Positions 8,334-18,100 of a DNA stretch of 64,000 nt are shown here, in pieces; position 1 is the stretch's first letter; the number at the start of each line of letters is the position of its first letter. Source of the DNA: Paracoccus sp. SCSIO 75233. Its GTDB lineage: Bacteria; Pseudomonadota; Alphaproteobacteria; Rhodobacterales; Rhodobacteraceae. The notes below the pieces were generated by a model. It was given only the letters and a program-made list of their open reading frames with translations. It searched no databases and had not been told where the DNA came from. Position numbers and translations under genes: made by a program. The stretch covers positions 620,001 through 684,000 of the forward strand of contig NZ_CP115757.1 of NCBI RefSeq assembly GCF_027912675.1, read 5' to 3'.

Positions 8334-8858
8334 ATGGGACATGGTCTGGAGGTGAAATTCGCGGGCGGCGGGTCGCTGCGCTGCGATGGCGCTGAGATCG
8401 GGGGCTATGCGAGCCTGTTCGGCGTGCCGGATCAGGGCGGCGATATTGTTGCGGCGGGGGCATTCAGCGCCTCTCTGGCGCGGCTGGCGGCGCGGGGGGA
8501 GCGGGTGCGGATGCTGTGGCAGCACGATCCGGCGCGGCCTGTCGGTGTCTGGGACGAGGTTTGCGAGGACGCGACCGGGCTGCGGGTCCGGGGGCGGCTG
8601 CTGCCGGAGATCGGGCTGGCACGGGAGGCGGCGGCGCTGATCGAGGCGGGGGCGATGGATGGGCTGTCCATCGGCTACCGGACGCTCAGGGCCGGGAAGG
8701 ATGGCAAGGGCCGGCGGGTGCTGCGCGAGGTGGCGTTGTGGGAGGTCTCGCTGGTGACATTTCCGATGCTGCCGGGGGCGCGGCTGGCCGCCAAGCAGGA
8801 AGACGACCGGGAGGTTGCCGCCGCGCTGATGGCGGCGACGGCGGCGCTGCGGGGGTAG
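8334..8858 (+). CDS. g4: GTA prohead protease, HK97 family (g4)
   Basis: Maturation protease of the head shell, 174 residues. Family features: GYASLFGVPDQGGDIVAAGAF near residue 20, VRMLWQHDPARPVGVWDEV with the conserved histidine, MDGLSIGYRTL with the serine, and EVSLVTFPMLPGA. The family cleaves the N-terminal delta region of the major capsid protein. Start ATG 8334, preceded by GGGGGGTGAG and separated from the g3.5 stop by one base. Confidence 0.93.
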   Translation: MGHGLEVKFAGGGSLRCDGAEIGGYASLFGVPDQGGDIVAAGAFSASLARLAARGERVRMLWQHDPARPVGVWDEVCEDATGLRVRGRLLPEIGLAREAAALIEAGAMDGLSIGYRTLRAGKDGKGRRVLREVALWEVSLVTFPMLPGARLAAKQEDDREVAAALMAATAALRG

Positions 8859-8951
8859 GCCCCGCAGGGCGAGAGGTTCGGGCCGCGTGGCGGTCCGCAC
8901 GGACGGGGCGATGCCCCGATTTACTGACGATTGACTGACAAGGAGAGGTTG

Positions 8952-10115
8952 ATGACCGGGACCGGAACCGGGGCGCCGCACGCGCCCGGCGAGCTGAAGG
9001 CTGCGCTGATGGGGTTTGTCGAAGAACTCAAGGGCTTTCGCGAGGATGTTCAGAAGAAACTCGAAGCACAGGATGACCGTATGAGCATGTTTGAACGCAA
9101 GACCGCTTTTCGTAACCGCAGCCCTTTGTCGACCGAGGCTGCGCCGGAGGTGCCGCATGGCAAGGCGTTCAACGCCTATCTGCGCAGCGGCGACGATGCC
9201 GGTATGCGCGGGCTGGCGATTGAGGAGAAGGGGATGGCGGCGGCGTCGGATGGCGGGTTTCTGGCCGCGCCGCAGGTGGCTGACACCGTCAGGACGGCGC
9301 TGACGGGTGCGGTCTCGCTGCGTGCGCTGTGCAATGTGGTGACGGTCGAGGCGGCGAGCTATGACGTGCTGGTCGAGCGGGACGAGCTGGTCAGCGGCTG
9401 GTCGGGCGAGGGCGATCAGGTGGAGACGGATACGGGCGCGGTTCAGCGGATCTCCATCCCCGTTCACGAGCTTTCCGCCATGCCGAAGGTGAGCCAGCGG
9501 CTGCTGGACGATGCGGCATTCGATGTCGAGGCGTGGCTGGCCGGGCGGATTGCCGAGAAATTCACCCGTGCGGAGGCTTATGCGTTCCTGCGCGGCGACG
9601 GGATCGAAAAGCCGCAGGGTCTGGTTGCCGGTCTGACCGATCCGACCGGGGTCGGTGCCATCGATTCCATTGGGGAGATAAGGACCGGCGCTGACGGGGC
9701 GTTTGCCAGCGGTAAGGCGGCGGAGGTGTTGATTGATCTGGTCTATGCGCTGCACGCGCAGCACCGGGCCAATGCGACTTTCCTGATGAGCTCGCGGATG
9801 GCTGCGACGCTTCGCAAGCTGAAGGATGGGGACGGGCGCTTCATCTGGGCCGACAGCCTTGCGGCGGGCGAACCGGCGCGGCTGCTGGGTTATCCGGTGA
9901 TGCTGGCCGAGGATATGCCGGAGATGGCGCCGGGCAGCCTGTCGGTGCTGTTCGGCGATTTCCGCGCCGCCTACACGATTGTCGAGCGTCCCGAATTGCG
10001 GGTGCTGCGCGATCCGTTCTCGGCCAAGCCGCATGTGCTGTTCTATGCCACCAAGCGCGTCGGCGGCGGGCTGGTCGATGGCCGGGCGCTGAAGGCTCTG
10101 AGGTTCTCCGCCTGA
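8952..10115 (+). CDS. g5: GTA major capsid protein, HK97 fold (g5)
   Basis: Main head subunit, 387 residues. Residues 1-60 form a charged coiled segment (FVEELKGFREDVQKKLEAQDDRMSMFERK), the delta/scaffold part that the g4 protease is expected to remove. The mature part starts near the AFNAYLRSGDD region and contains the typical phage_capsid motifs SDGGFLAAPQVADTVRTAL, MPKVSQRLLDDAAFDVEAWLAGRIAEKFTRAEAYAFLRGDG and FGDFRAAYTIVERPELRVLRDPF. ATG 8952 follows AAGGAG at an ideal distance; the in-frame TTG at 8931 is less likely. Confidence 0.96.
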   Translation: MTGTGTGAPHAPGELKAALMGFVEELKGFREDVQKKLEAQDDRMSMFERKTAFRNRSPLSTEAAPEVPHGKAFNAYLRSGDDAGMRGLAIEEKGMAAASDGGFLAAPQVADTVRTALTGAVSLRALCNVVTVEAASYDVLVERDELVSGWSGEGDQVETDTGAVQRISIPVHELSAMPKVSQRLLDDAAFDVEAWLAGRIAEKFTRAEAYAFLRGDGIEKPQGLVAGLTDPTGVGAIDSIGEIRTGADGAFASGKAAEVLIDLVYALHAQHRANATFLMSSRMAATLRKLKDGDGRFIWADSLAAGEPARLLGYPVMLAEDMPEMAPGSLSVLFGDFRAAYTIVERPELRVLRDPFSAKPHVLFYATKRVGGGLVDGRALKALRFSA

Positions 10116-10257
10116 CGATTTCAGGCGGTTGAGCGCCGCGCCGGTGGATCGTGCCGCCGGCTCAGCAACTGTCCGCGCATGCCAGGGGCGATGCGCCGGC
10201 GCGGCATTTCCTTGAGAGCGACCGGCCGGGAGGGCCGGCCCGGACGGGAGGTTTGGG

Positions 10258-10863
10258 ATGATACTTGTCGAAGAGACGGCACCGCCCGATGCGGCGCTGC
10301 CGGTGGCGCGGTTGCGCGCGCATTTGCGGCTGGGCTCGGGCTTCGAGCTGCCTGCGACAGCCGAGGAGGACCGGGCGCTGGCCGGGTTTCTGCGCGCGGC
10401 GATGGCGGCGATCGAGGGGCGCACCGGCAAGGTTCTGCTGCGCCGTGACTATCGGCTGGTGCTGGAGGGCTGGCGCGATGCGGGCGTGCAGGCGCTGCCC
10501 CTGGCCCCGGTGAGCGTGGTGCATTCGGTGGTGCTGGAGGATGCGGAAGGCGCCGTGCGCGCGGTTGCGGCGGATCGCTGGCGGCTGGTTGCGGATGCGA
10601 TGCGTCCGGTGATCCGGCCTTGTGCGGGGCGATTGCCGGAGGTGCCTGCGGGCGGGCGTGTGGTGATCCGCTTTGCCGCAGGGTTCGCGGCGGGCTGGGA
10701 GGATGTCCCTGCCGATCTGGCGCAGGCGGTGATGATGCTGGCTGCCCGCTATTACGAGGATCGCAGCGACGAGCGGGCGCGGCAGGCGCTGCCCCTGGCG
10801 GTGAGTGCGCTGATCGAGCCGTGGCGCGCGGTCAGGCTGCTATGCGGTCGGGCGGCGCGATGA
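10258..10863 (+). CDS. g6: GTA head-tail connector/adaptor (g6)
   Basis: A 201-residue protein of the phage gp6-like connector class, at the g6 position. The N-terminal helical half (PVARLRAHLRLGSGFELPATAEEDRALAGFLRAAMAAIEGRTGKVLL) and the C-terminal VPADLAQAVMMLAARYYEDRSD are the family's recognisable ends; proteins of this type form the ring under the portal. Start ATG 10258 after GGGAGG. It overlaps g7 by four bases (ATGA). Confidence 0.88.
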   Translation: MILVEETAPPDAALPVARLRAHLRLGSGFELPATAEEDRALAGFLRAAMAAIEGRTGKVLLRRDYRLVLEGWRDAGVQALPLAPVSVVHSVVLEDAEGAVRAVAADRWRLVADAMRPVIRPCAGRLPEVPAGGRVVIRFAAGFAAGWEDVPADLAQAVMMLAARYYEDRSDERARQALPLAVSALIEPWRAVRLLCGRAAR

Positions 10864-11195
10864 GGGGGGTGCGATTGAGCGTGCCGCTGGTGCTGGAGAC
10901 CGGCGCGCCGCAGCCCGATGGGATGGGCGGTCACGCGGTCGCGTGGCGCGCGATCGGGTTGGTTTACGGGCAGATGAAGCCGGGCGCGGGCGGTTTGCGC
11001 GGCGGCGGTGCCGGTATGGCGAGCGTGGTCCGCTGGACGATCACGCTGCGGGCGTGTCCGCCGGGCGATCCGCGCAGGCCGGTGGCGGGGCAGCGACTGC
11101 GGATCGGGCAGCGTGTGTTCCTGATTGAGGCAGTGGCGGAGACCGGCGCGGCGGCGCGGTTTCTGCGGATCACGGCAGAGGAGGCAAGAACATGA
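10860..11195 (+). CDS. g7: GTA head-tail joining protein (g7)
   Basis: A 111-residue beta-rich protein with the SPP1 gp16-like head-tail adaptor pattern: VYGQMKPG, ASVVRWTITLRACPPGDPRRPVAGQRLRIGQRVFLIEAVAE. It is expected to close or stabilise the head-tail junction. ATG 10860 overlaps the g6 stop and its own stop overlaps the g8 start, so the three genes are translationally coupled. Confidence 0.85.
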   Translation: MRGVRLSVPLVLETGAPQPDGMGGHAVAWRAIGLVYGQMKPGAGGLRGGGAGMASVVRWTITLRACPPGDPRRPVAGQRLRIGQRVFLIEAVAETGAAARFLRITAEEART

Positions 11196-11611
11196 GTTAT
11201 GGCGCATCGGCGGCGTTGCAGGCGGCCGTCTACGACTGTTTGCGCAGCGATGCGGGCGTCGCCGCCGAGGTGGGGGATGCGGTGTTCGATGCCGTGCCGG
11301 TGACGGCGCCGGGCGGGGTTTATCTGGCGCTTGGGGCCGAGGAGGTCCGGGGGGTTGCGGATAGCGGCGGCAGTGTCTCGCGGCATGATTTCACCGTCTC
11401 CGTTCTGGCGGGCGGCGCGGCTCCGGCGGGGTTTGCGGCGCTGAAACGGGCCGGGGCGGCGGTGACGGCGGCGCTTGAGGGTGCCGATCTGGTGACAGGG
11501 GCCGGTCCGGTGGCCGGGCTGTGGTTTTTGCGCGCCCGTGCGGCGCGGGCGGAAAAGGGCGCGAAACGGCGGGTCGATCTGACCTTCCGCGCGCTGATTG
11601 ATCTGGTCTGA
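11192..11611 (+). CDS. g8: GTA tail terminator, DUF3168 family (g8)
   Basis: A 139-residue DUF3168 protein. The diagnostic features are the N-terminal ASAALQAAVYDCLRSDAGVAAEV, the GGVYLALGAEEVR strand and SRHDFTVSVLAGG. Family members cap the tail tube and set the joint to the head. ATG 11192 overlaps the end of g7 by four bases. Ten bases separate it from g9. Confidence 0.88.
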   Translation: MSYGASAALQAAVYDCLRSDAGVAAEVGDAVFDAVPVTAPGGVYLALGAEEVRGVADSGGSVSRHDFTVSVLAGGAAPAGFAALKRAGAAVTAALEGADLVTGAGPVAGLWFLRARAARAEKGAKRRVDLTFRALIDLV

Positions 11612-11621
11612 GGAGGTTTAC

Positions 11622-12035
11622 ATGGCGGTTCAGAATGGGCGCGATCTGCTGATCAAAATGGATATGAGCGGCGCTGGTACGTTCGAGACGGTGGCCGGTC
11701 TGCGGGCGACGCGGATCGGGTTCAACGCCGAGACGGTGGATGTCACCAGCCTTGAGAGCGAGGGGCAGTGGCGTGAATTGCTGGGGGGCGCGGGGGTGCG
11801 ATCCGCCTCTGTCTCCGGCTCCGGCGTGTTCCGGGATGCGGCGACGGATGGGCGTGCGCGGCAGGTGTTTTTCGACGGCGAGGTGACGCGCTGTCAGGTC
11901 ATTATCCCGGATTTCGGGATCATCGAGGGGCCGTTCCAGATCACGTCGCTGGAATATGCCGGCAGCCATAATGGCGAGGCGACCTATGAAATCGCGCTGG
12001 CGAGTGCCGGTGCGCTGAGCTTCGTGGCGCTGTGA
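11622..12035 (+). CDS. g9: GTA major tail protein, TP901-1 family (g9)
   Basis: Tail-tube subunit, 137 residues. It begins MAVQNGRDLLIKMDMSGAGTFETVAGLRATRIGFNAETVDVTSLESEGQWRELL, the standard start of the phage major tail protein 2 / TP901-1 family, and ends in an Ig-like or beta-sandwich strand set. The ribosome site AGGAGG at 11611-11616 is the strongest in the operon, as expected for an abundant structural protein. Confidence 0.93.
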   Translation: MAVQNGRDLLIKMDMSGAGTFETVAGLRATRIGFNAETVDVTSLESEGQWRELLGGAGVRSASVSGSGVFRDAATDGRARQVFFDGEVTRCQVIIPDFGIIEGPFQITSLEYAGSHNGEATYEIALASAGALSFVAL

Positions 12036-12352
12036 TGGTCAATCCGATGCGGGGCGAGGTGGAGATCACGCTGGACGGCGTGGCGCATCGGGCGCGGCTG
12101 ACGCTTGGGGCGCTGGCGGAGCTGGAGGCGGAGTTGGGGACCGGCGCGCTGACGGAACTCGCGGCGCGGTTCGAGGGGCGGCGGTTCTCGGCTGTGGATG
12201 TGATGGCGGTTGTCGTGGCCGGTCTGCGCGGCGGTGGCTGGCAGGGCGGGCGTGCCGATCTGCTGGCGGCGGATATTGCGGGCGGGCCGGTGGCGGCGGC
12301 GCGGGTGGCGGCGCAATTGCTGGCGCGGGCCTTCGCCCTGCCGGAGGGGTGA
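12035..12352 (+). CDS. g10: GTA g10 protein
   Basis: A 105-residue protein of the gene-transfer-agent g10 family (GTA_gp10): NPMRGEVEITLDGVAHRARLTLGALAELEAELGTG followed by the FSAVDVMAVVVAGLRGGG and helical C-terminal parts. In phages, proteins at this position act as tail chaperones for the tape-measure protein, usually with a second frame such as g10.1 downstream. Start ATG 12035 overlaps the g9 stop; GTG 12032 is one codon earlier. Confidence 0.85.
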   Translation: MVNPMRGEVEITLDGVAHRARLTLGALAELEAELGTGALTELAARFEGRRFSAVDVMAVVVAGLRGGGWQGGRADLLAADIAGGPVAAARVAAQLLARAFALPEG

Positions 12353-12357
12353 GCGCG

Positions 12358-12558
12358 ATGGATTGGGCCGGGCTGATGCGGGCCGGGATGGCGGGGCTGC
12401 GGCTGACGCCGGATCAGTTCTGGGCGCTGACCCCTGCCGAGCTGGCGCTGATGCTGGGCGTCGCGCCTTGTGCGGCCCCGATGACACGGTCGCGGCTGGA
12501 GGCGCTGGCGCGCGACTGGCCGGACCAGGATGCGGCAGAGGAGACAGAGAATGGCTGA
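12358..12558 (+). CDS. g10.1: GTA tail assembly chaperone-type protein (g10.1)
   Basis: A 66-residue protein with MDWAGLMRAGMAGLRLTPDQFWALTPAELALMLG, the signature of the small phage tail assembly chaperone family next to GTA tape measures. GTG 12349 overlaps g10, but ATG 12358 gives the conserved N-terminus MDW. Its stop overlaps the g11 start. Confidence 0.82.
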   Translation: MDWAGLMRAGMAGLRLTPDQFWALTPAELALMLGVAPCAAPMTRSRLEALARDWPDQDAAEETENG

Positions 12559-13189
12559 GATGGATGCGGGCGGCGGCGATCCGGGCCGCGAGATGGAGAA
12601 ATCCGCCGAGGTGACGGGTGCCTTCAGCGACGAGCTGGGCAGGATGCAGCGCAATATGTGGCTGGCGGGGCGCGAGGTGGATCGCTTTGCGAAGGGCATC
12701 GGCTCGGGGCTGCAAAAGGCGTTTGACGGTGTCGTGTTCGACGGCGTGAAGCTGAGCGATGCGTTGAAGGGCGTGGCGCGATCCATGTCGGACACGGCGT
12801 ATGACATTGCGATGAAGCCTGTGCGCGATGCTGTCTCCGGTGCGCTGGCGCGGGGGATCAACGGTGCCGTGTCGCCCTTTGCCCAAGGGGCGGCGTTCAG
12901 TGCCGGGCGGGTCACGGCATTCGCGAAGGGCGGCGTGGTCAGCCAGCCGGTCCGCTTTCCGATGCGCGGCGGGACCGGGCTGATGGGCGAGGCGGGGCCG
13001 GAGGCGATCATGCCGCTGTCGCGCGGCCCGGACGGGCGTCTGGGCGTTGCCGCGGCGGGCGGTTCGGCGCGGCCGGTGAATGTCAGCATCACCGTGAACA
13101 CGCCCGATGTCGCGGGGTTTGCCCGGTCCCAAAGCCAGATTGCCGCGCAGATGGGGCGGCTGCTGGCGCGCGGCGAACGCAATATGTGA
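12551..13189 (+). CDS. g11: GTA tail tape-measure protein (g11)
   Basis: A short tape measure of 212 residues, consistent with the short tail of GTA particles. The N-terminal charged helix is followed by LQKAFDGVVFDGVKLSDALKGVARSMSDTAYDIAMKPV and the C-terminal GEAGPEAIMPLSRGPDGRLGV. The latter is the usual tail of lambda-family tape measures. Start ATG 12551 after AGAGGAG. A short form is normal here and is not a truncation. Confidence 0.9.
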   Translation: MAEMDAGGGDPGREMEKSAEVTGAFSDELGRMQRNMWLAGREVDRFAKGIGSGLQKAFDGVVFDGVKLSDALKGVARSMSDTAYDIAMKPVRDAVSGALARGINGAVSPFAQGAAFSAGRVTAFAKGGVVSQPVRFPMRGGTGLMGEAGPEAIMPLSRGPDGRLGVAAAGGSARPVNVSITVNTPDVAGFARSQSQIAAQMGRLLARGERNM

Positions 13190-13197
13190 GGGTCGAT

Positions 13198-13827
13198 ATG
13201 TTTCATGAAATCAGGTTTCCGGCCAATCTCTCCTTCGGGTCCGTTGGCGGGCCGGAGCGGCGCACGGAGATCGTGGCGCTGAGCAATGGTCACGAGGAGC
13301 GCAACTCCCCTTGGGCGCATTCGCGGCGGCATTACGACGCCGGGCTCGGGCTGCGGTCACTGGACGACATCGCGGCGCTTATCGCGTTTTTCGAGGCGCG
13401 CGGCGGCCAGATGCACGGGTTCCGCTGGAAGGATTGGGCCGATTACAAAAGCTGCCTGCCGGGGCGCGAACCGGCGTGGCGGGATCAGGTGATCGGCACC
13501 GGGGACGGGCGGGAGACGCGGTTTCAGCTTGTGAAGCGCTATAGCTCTGGCCCGTCCTCTTATGTGCGTCCGGTGGTGAAGCCGGTCAGGGGGACGGTGC
13601 GGCTGGGCGTTGGCGGCGACGAGATGCGCGAGGGCGTGGATTACGAGGTCGACACGACGACCGGCATCGTCACGCTGACCCATGCGCCGGGCGACGGGGC
13701 GGAGATCACCGCCGGGTTCGAGTTCGACGTGCCGGTGCGTTTCGACACCGACCGGATCGCGGTATCGGTGGCGACGTTTCGGGCCGGTGAGGTGCCGCAG
13801 GTGCCTGTGATCGAGGTGCGGCTATGA
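13198..13827 (+). CDS. g12: GTA distal tail protein, DUF2460/TIGR02217 (g12)
   Basis: A 209-residue DUF2460 protein: MFHEIRFPANLSFGSVGGPERRTEIV at the start, NSPWAHSRRHYDAGLGLRSLDDIAALIAFFEARGGQMHGFRWKDWADYKSC in the middle, and GIVTLTHAPGDGAEITAGFEFDVPVRFDTDRI. It forms the distal tail ring to which the hub attaches. I prefer ATG 13198 over GTG 13186 because it matches the conserved N-terminus and has GAGGG upstream. Its stop overlaps g13. Confidence 0.93.
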   Translation: MFHEIRFPANLSFGSVGGPERRTEIVALSNGHEERNSPWAHSRRHYDAGLGLRSLDDIAALIAFFEARGGQMHGFRWKDWADYKSCLPGREPAWRDQVIGTGDGRETRFQLVKRYSSGPSSYVRPVVKPVRGTVRLGVGGDEMREGVDYEVDTTTGIVTLTHAPGDGAEITAGFEFDVPVRFDTDRIAVSVATFRAGEVPQVPVIEVRL

Positions 13828-14687
13828 CGATCACGACATATGCGCGGGCCTGGGCGATCACGCGGGCCGATGGGCTGGTGCTGGGGTTCACCGACCACGA
13901 TGAGCCTTTGACCTTCGAGGGGATCGAATTCCGGCCCGAGGCGGGGATGACCGCGCAGGCCGTGGTGCAGGGCGCTGGCCTCTCGGTTGATAACAGCGAG
14001 GTCATCGGTGCGCTGAGCAGCGGCGCGATTGCGGAGCGCGATATTCTCGCCGGTCGCTGGGACGGGGCGGAATTGCGGCAATGGGAGCTGGACTGGCGCG
14101 ACCCGGATGCGCGGAGGCTGGTGTTTCGCGGGCATCTGGGCGAGGTCTCGCGGTCGGGCGGGGCGTTCCGGGCGGAGCTGCGCGGCCTGTCGGAGCGGCT
14201 GAACCAGCCGAACGGGAAAGTGTATCAGCGGCGCTGTGCGGCGGTGCTGGGCGATGGCGATTGTGGCGTCGATCTGGACCGGCCCGGCCTCTCTGCCGGG
14301 GCGCGGATCGCGGCGGTCGCGGGCGCGCGGGTGCAGCTTTCCGGGCTGGCGGGCCATGATGACCGCTGGTTCGAGCATGGGCGGCTGGTCTTTACCGGCG
14401 GCGCGGCGGAGGGGCTGGCCTGTCAGATCAAGAATGACCGTGCCAGGCCGGGTGGTGCGCGCGAGGTCGATCTGTGGACGGAGCCTGGGATTGCGCCCGC
14501 AGCGGGCGATCCGGTCCGGCTATATGCGGGTTGCGACAGATCACCGGCGACCTGCCGGGCGAAATTCGCCAATTTCCTGAATTTCCGCGGCTTCCCGCAT
14601 CTGCCGGATGAGGATTGGCTGATCGCGCCGGATCGCAACGGCACGGGTGACGACCAATCCGGGGCGCATGAATGCCCGGCGCGGTGA
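13824..14687 (+). CDS. g13: GTA tail hub protein, DUF2163/TIGR02218 (g13)
   Basis: A 287-residue DUF2163 / phage BR0599-type hub protein. Conserved blocks: ARAWAITRADGLVLGFTDHDEPLTFEGI, LSERLNQPNGKVYQRRCAAVLGDGDCGVDL and the C-terminal YAGCDRSPATCRAKFANFLNFRGFPHLPDEDW. Six cysteines cluster in the second half. GTA hub proteins have been reported to hold a metal or Fe-S site, and these residues could supply ligands; I cannot verify this from sequence. The stop overlaps the g14 start by 16 bases. Confidence 0.92.
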   Translation: MTITTYARAWAITRADGLVLGFTDHDEPLTFEGIEFRPEAGMTAQAVVQGAGLSVDNSEVIGALSSGAIAERDILAGRWDGAELRQWELDWRDPDARRLVFRGHLGEVSRSGGAFRAELRGLSERLNQPNGKVYQRRCAAVLGDGDCGVDLDRPGLSAGARIAAVAGARVQLSGLAGHDDRWFEHGRLVFTGGAAEGLACQIKNDRARPGGAREVDLWTEPGIAPAAGDPVRLYAGCDRSPATCRAKFANFLNFRGFPHLPDEDWLIAPDRNGTGDDQSGAHECPAR

Positions 14688-15118
14688 CGGTGCGCAGCGC
14701 GGAGATCGTGCGGATCGCGCGGGGCTGGATCGGCACGCCATATCTGCACCGGGCGAGTCTGCGGGGCGCGGGCTGCGATTGCCTTGGGCTTTTGCGCGGT
14801 GTGTGGCGCGAGGTTTACGGGGAAGAACCTGCGACGTTGCCGGATTATCGGCCCGACTGGGGCGATTATTCGGGCGATGAGGCGCTGATGAACGGGCTGG
14901 CGCGGCATTTGTTGCCGGATGATGCGGGGCTGCATCCGGGGCAGGTGCTGTTGTTCCGGATGCGCCCGCGCGCTGTGGCGAAACATCTTGGGATTGTGTC
15001 GGCGGCGGGTGACGCCCCGACCTTCATTCACGCCTATGACCGGCACGGCGTCGTCGAAAGCCCGCTGCCCGTACCGTGGCGGCGGCGGATTGCGGCGCGG
15101 TTCCGCTTTCCCGATTGA
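14672..15118 (+). CDS. g14: GTA cell-wall peptidase, NlpC/P60 family (g14)
   Basis: A 148-residue NlpC/P60 cysteine peptidase carried at the tail tip to open peptidoglycan for DNA entry. Catalytic residues are visible: Cys37 in GCDCLGLL, a histidine in AKHLGIVSA and a second polar/His position in TFIHAYDRHGVVE. The N-terminal block EIVRIARGWIGTPYLHRAS is standard for TIGR02219. All triad elements are present, so it should be active. Confidence 0.92.
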   Translation: MPGAVTVRSAEIVRIARGWIGTPYLHRASLRGAGCDCLGLLRGVWREVYGEEPATLPDYRPDWGDYSGDEALMNGLARHLLPDDAGLHPGQVLLFRMRPRAVAKHLGIVSAAGDAPTFIHAYDRHGVVESPLPVPWRRRIAARFRFPD

Positions 15119-15130
15119 GAGGAGATTTTC

Positions 15131-18100
15131 ATGGCAACGATATTACTCTCCGCCGCCGGGGCCGCGATCGGCTCCGGCTTTGGCGGCACGGTTCTGGGGC
15201 TGAGCGGCGCTGTCATCGGGCGCGCGGCGGGGGCGACTCTGGGCCGGGTGATCGACCAGCGTTTGCTGGGTGCGGGCTCGAATCTGGTGGAGACCGGGCG
15301 CATCGACCGGCTGCGTCTGCAAAGCGCGGGCGAGGGCGCGCCGATCCCGCGCATCTGGGGGCAGATGCGGGTGCCGGGCCATGTCATCTGGGCCTCGCCC
15401 CTGACCGAGATCGCGCGCGAGACGGGCGGCGGCGGCAAAGGCTCCGGCCCGCAGACCCGCCATGTGAGCTATCGGCTGAGCGTGGCGCTGGCGCTGTGTC
15501 AGGGCGAGATTGCCGGTGTCGGGCGGGTCTGGGCCGATGGCCGCGAGATCACGCCCGCCGATCTGAACATGAGCGTTCACACTGGCGCGGCGGATCAACT
15601 GCCGGATTGTTGCATTGCCGCGCATGAGGGCGCGGGTGCCCCGGCCTATCGCGGCACGGCCTATGTGGTGCTGGAGGATCTGGATCTTGGCCCCTGGGGC
15701 AACCGCCTGCCGCAATTATCGTTCGAGGTGACATTTCCGGCGCGGTCCGGCGGTGGCCTGTCGGAACAGGTGCGGGCGGTGGCGATGATCCCCGGCACCG
15801 GCGAATATGCGCTGGCGACGACGCCGGTCAGCTATGATCTGGGCCTTGGGGAGGTGGTGGCGGCGAACAGCGCCACGCCGCTTGCTGCGACGGATTTTGC
15901 CGCCTCGATGGATATTCTGGGGCGGGAATTGCCGAATGTCGGCTCCGTCTCGCTGGTGGTGTCGTGGTTCGGGGACGATCTGCGCGTGGGCCATTGCCGC
16001 CTGCGTCCGAAGGTGGAGGACAAGGCGCGCGACGGTGCCGAAATGGCGTGGCGCGCGGGCGGGATCGGGCGCGATCAGGCGGAGGAGATCGCGCGGCAGG
16101 AGGGGCGTTCGATCTATGGTGGCACGCCCGCCGATGACGCGGTGATCGAGGCGTTAACCGCGATTGCGAAATCTGGTCGCCGTGCGGTGTTCTATCCGTT
16201 TATCCTGATGGAGCAACTGACCGGGAATGGCCTGCCCGATCCGTGGAGCGGGGCGGCGGATCAGCCGGTCCTGCCGTGGCGTGGGCGCATCACGGCGGAG
16301 ATTGCACCGGGGCGCGAGGGCAGCCCGGATGGCACGGCGGCGAACAGCGCGGCGGTGCGGCGGTTCTTTGGTGCCGCCTCGGCCGATGATTTCGCGGTCT
16401 CGGACGGGCGGATCACCTATTCCGGCCCGGCGGAGTGGTCCTATCGGCGGTTCATCCTGCATTACGCCCATCTTTGTGCGCTCGCGGGTGGTGTCGACGC
16501 GTTCCTGATCGGCTCCGAAATGCGGGGTCTGACCCAGCTTCGCGGGCCGGGGGATCATTTCCCGGCCGTGGAGGAGCTGCGCCGTCTGGCGGCGGATGTG
16601 CGCGGCATTCTGGGGCCGGATATAAAGATTAGCTATGCTGCCGACTGGTCGGAATATTTCGGCCATCATCCGGGTGGCGGGGAGCTGTATTACCATCTCG
16701 ATCCGCTCTGGGCGGACAGGAATATCGATTTCATCGGCATCGACAACTACATGCCGCTGTCCGACTGGCGCGAGGGTGAGGCGCATCTGGACGCGCATTG
16801 GGCCCGGATCGACGCGCCCGGCTATCTGGAGGGGAATGTCGCGGGCGGCGAGGGGTATGATTGGTATTACGCCGATCCGGCCCATCGTGACGCCCAGATT
16901 CGCACCGAGATTACAGATGGCGCTTATGGTGAGCCCTGGGTCTGGCGCTATAAGGATTTGCTGAACTGGTGGGGGCGGCGGCATCACGAGCGGATCGGCG
17001 GCGAAAAAATGGTTCAGCCGACCGCATGGGTGCCGCGTTCCAAGCCGATCTGGTTCACCGAGATGGGCTGTGCGGCGCTGGACAAGGCGACGAACCAGCC
17101 TAACAAATTTCTGGACGCGCAGAGTTCGGAGTCGCGTTTGCCCCATTACTCGACCGGGCGGCGCGATGATGCGGTTCAGGCGGCCTATATCAGGGCCGTG
17201 ACGCGGTATTGGGGGGATCCGGCGAACAACCCTGACGGCAGCTATGGCGGGCCGATGGTGGATCTGTCGCGGACGCATGTCTGGTGCTGGGACGCGCGGC
17301 CCTATCCGGCGTTTCCGGGGCGCGGCGATCTGTGGTCGGACGGGCCGGCCTGGGTGCGTGGGCACTGGCTGAACGGGCGCGCAGGCGCGGTGCCGCTGGC
17401 GGCGGTCGTCGCCGATATTTGTGAGGCTGCCGGGGTGCGCGGGGTGGATATCAGCGGGCTTTCGGGGGTGGTGCGCGGCTATGTCGCCGCCGCCGGGGAT
17501 ACGCCGCGCGCGGCGTTGCAACCGTTGATGCTGGCCTATGGGTTCGATGCGGTGGAACGAGACGGTGTCTTGCGGTTCCTTATGCGCGATGCGCGGGTGA
17601 CGGCTGATTTGGCGGCGGCGGAACTCGCGTTGCTGGAGGACGGCGCGGAAGAGGCCGTGCGCGCGGCGGAGGCCGAGACGGCGGGGCGCGTGCGGCTGAA
17701 CTATATCGCCGTTGGTGACGGTTATGCGGCGGCGACGGCGGAGGCGTCTTTGCCGGGTGACGTCTCTGCCGCGATGTCGGAGAGCGAGTTGCCGCTGCTG
17801 CTGACGGCGGCGGAGGCGCGCGGGATCGTCCAGCGATGGTTGGCGGAATCCGGGGTTAACCGGGATCGCCTGAGATTTTCATTGCCGCCGTCCCGGGCCG
17901 GTCTGGGACCGGGCGATGTGGTTGCCGTCGCGCCTGTCGGTGATGCCAAACCCTGCCGTTGGCGGATTGAGCGGGTGGAGCGCGCCGGGGCGGTCATCGT
18001 CGATGCGGTGCGTTGCGAGCCGGGGGTGTATGTGCCGGCGGATATGCAGGATGACGGGATCGCCGTGCCGCGCTACCGCCCGCCCTTGCCGGTTTGGCCA

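Noticed and set aside
12551..13189. Truncated tape-measure gene
   Set aside because: A short g11 is normal for GTA particles with short tails, and both ends match the family.
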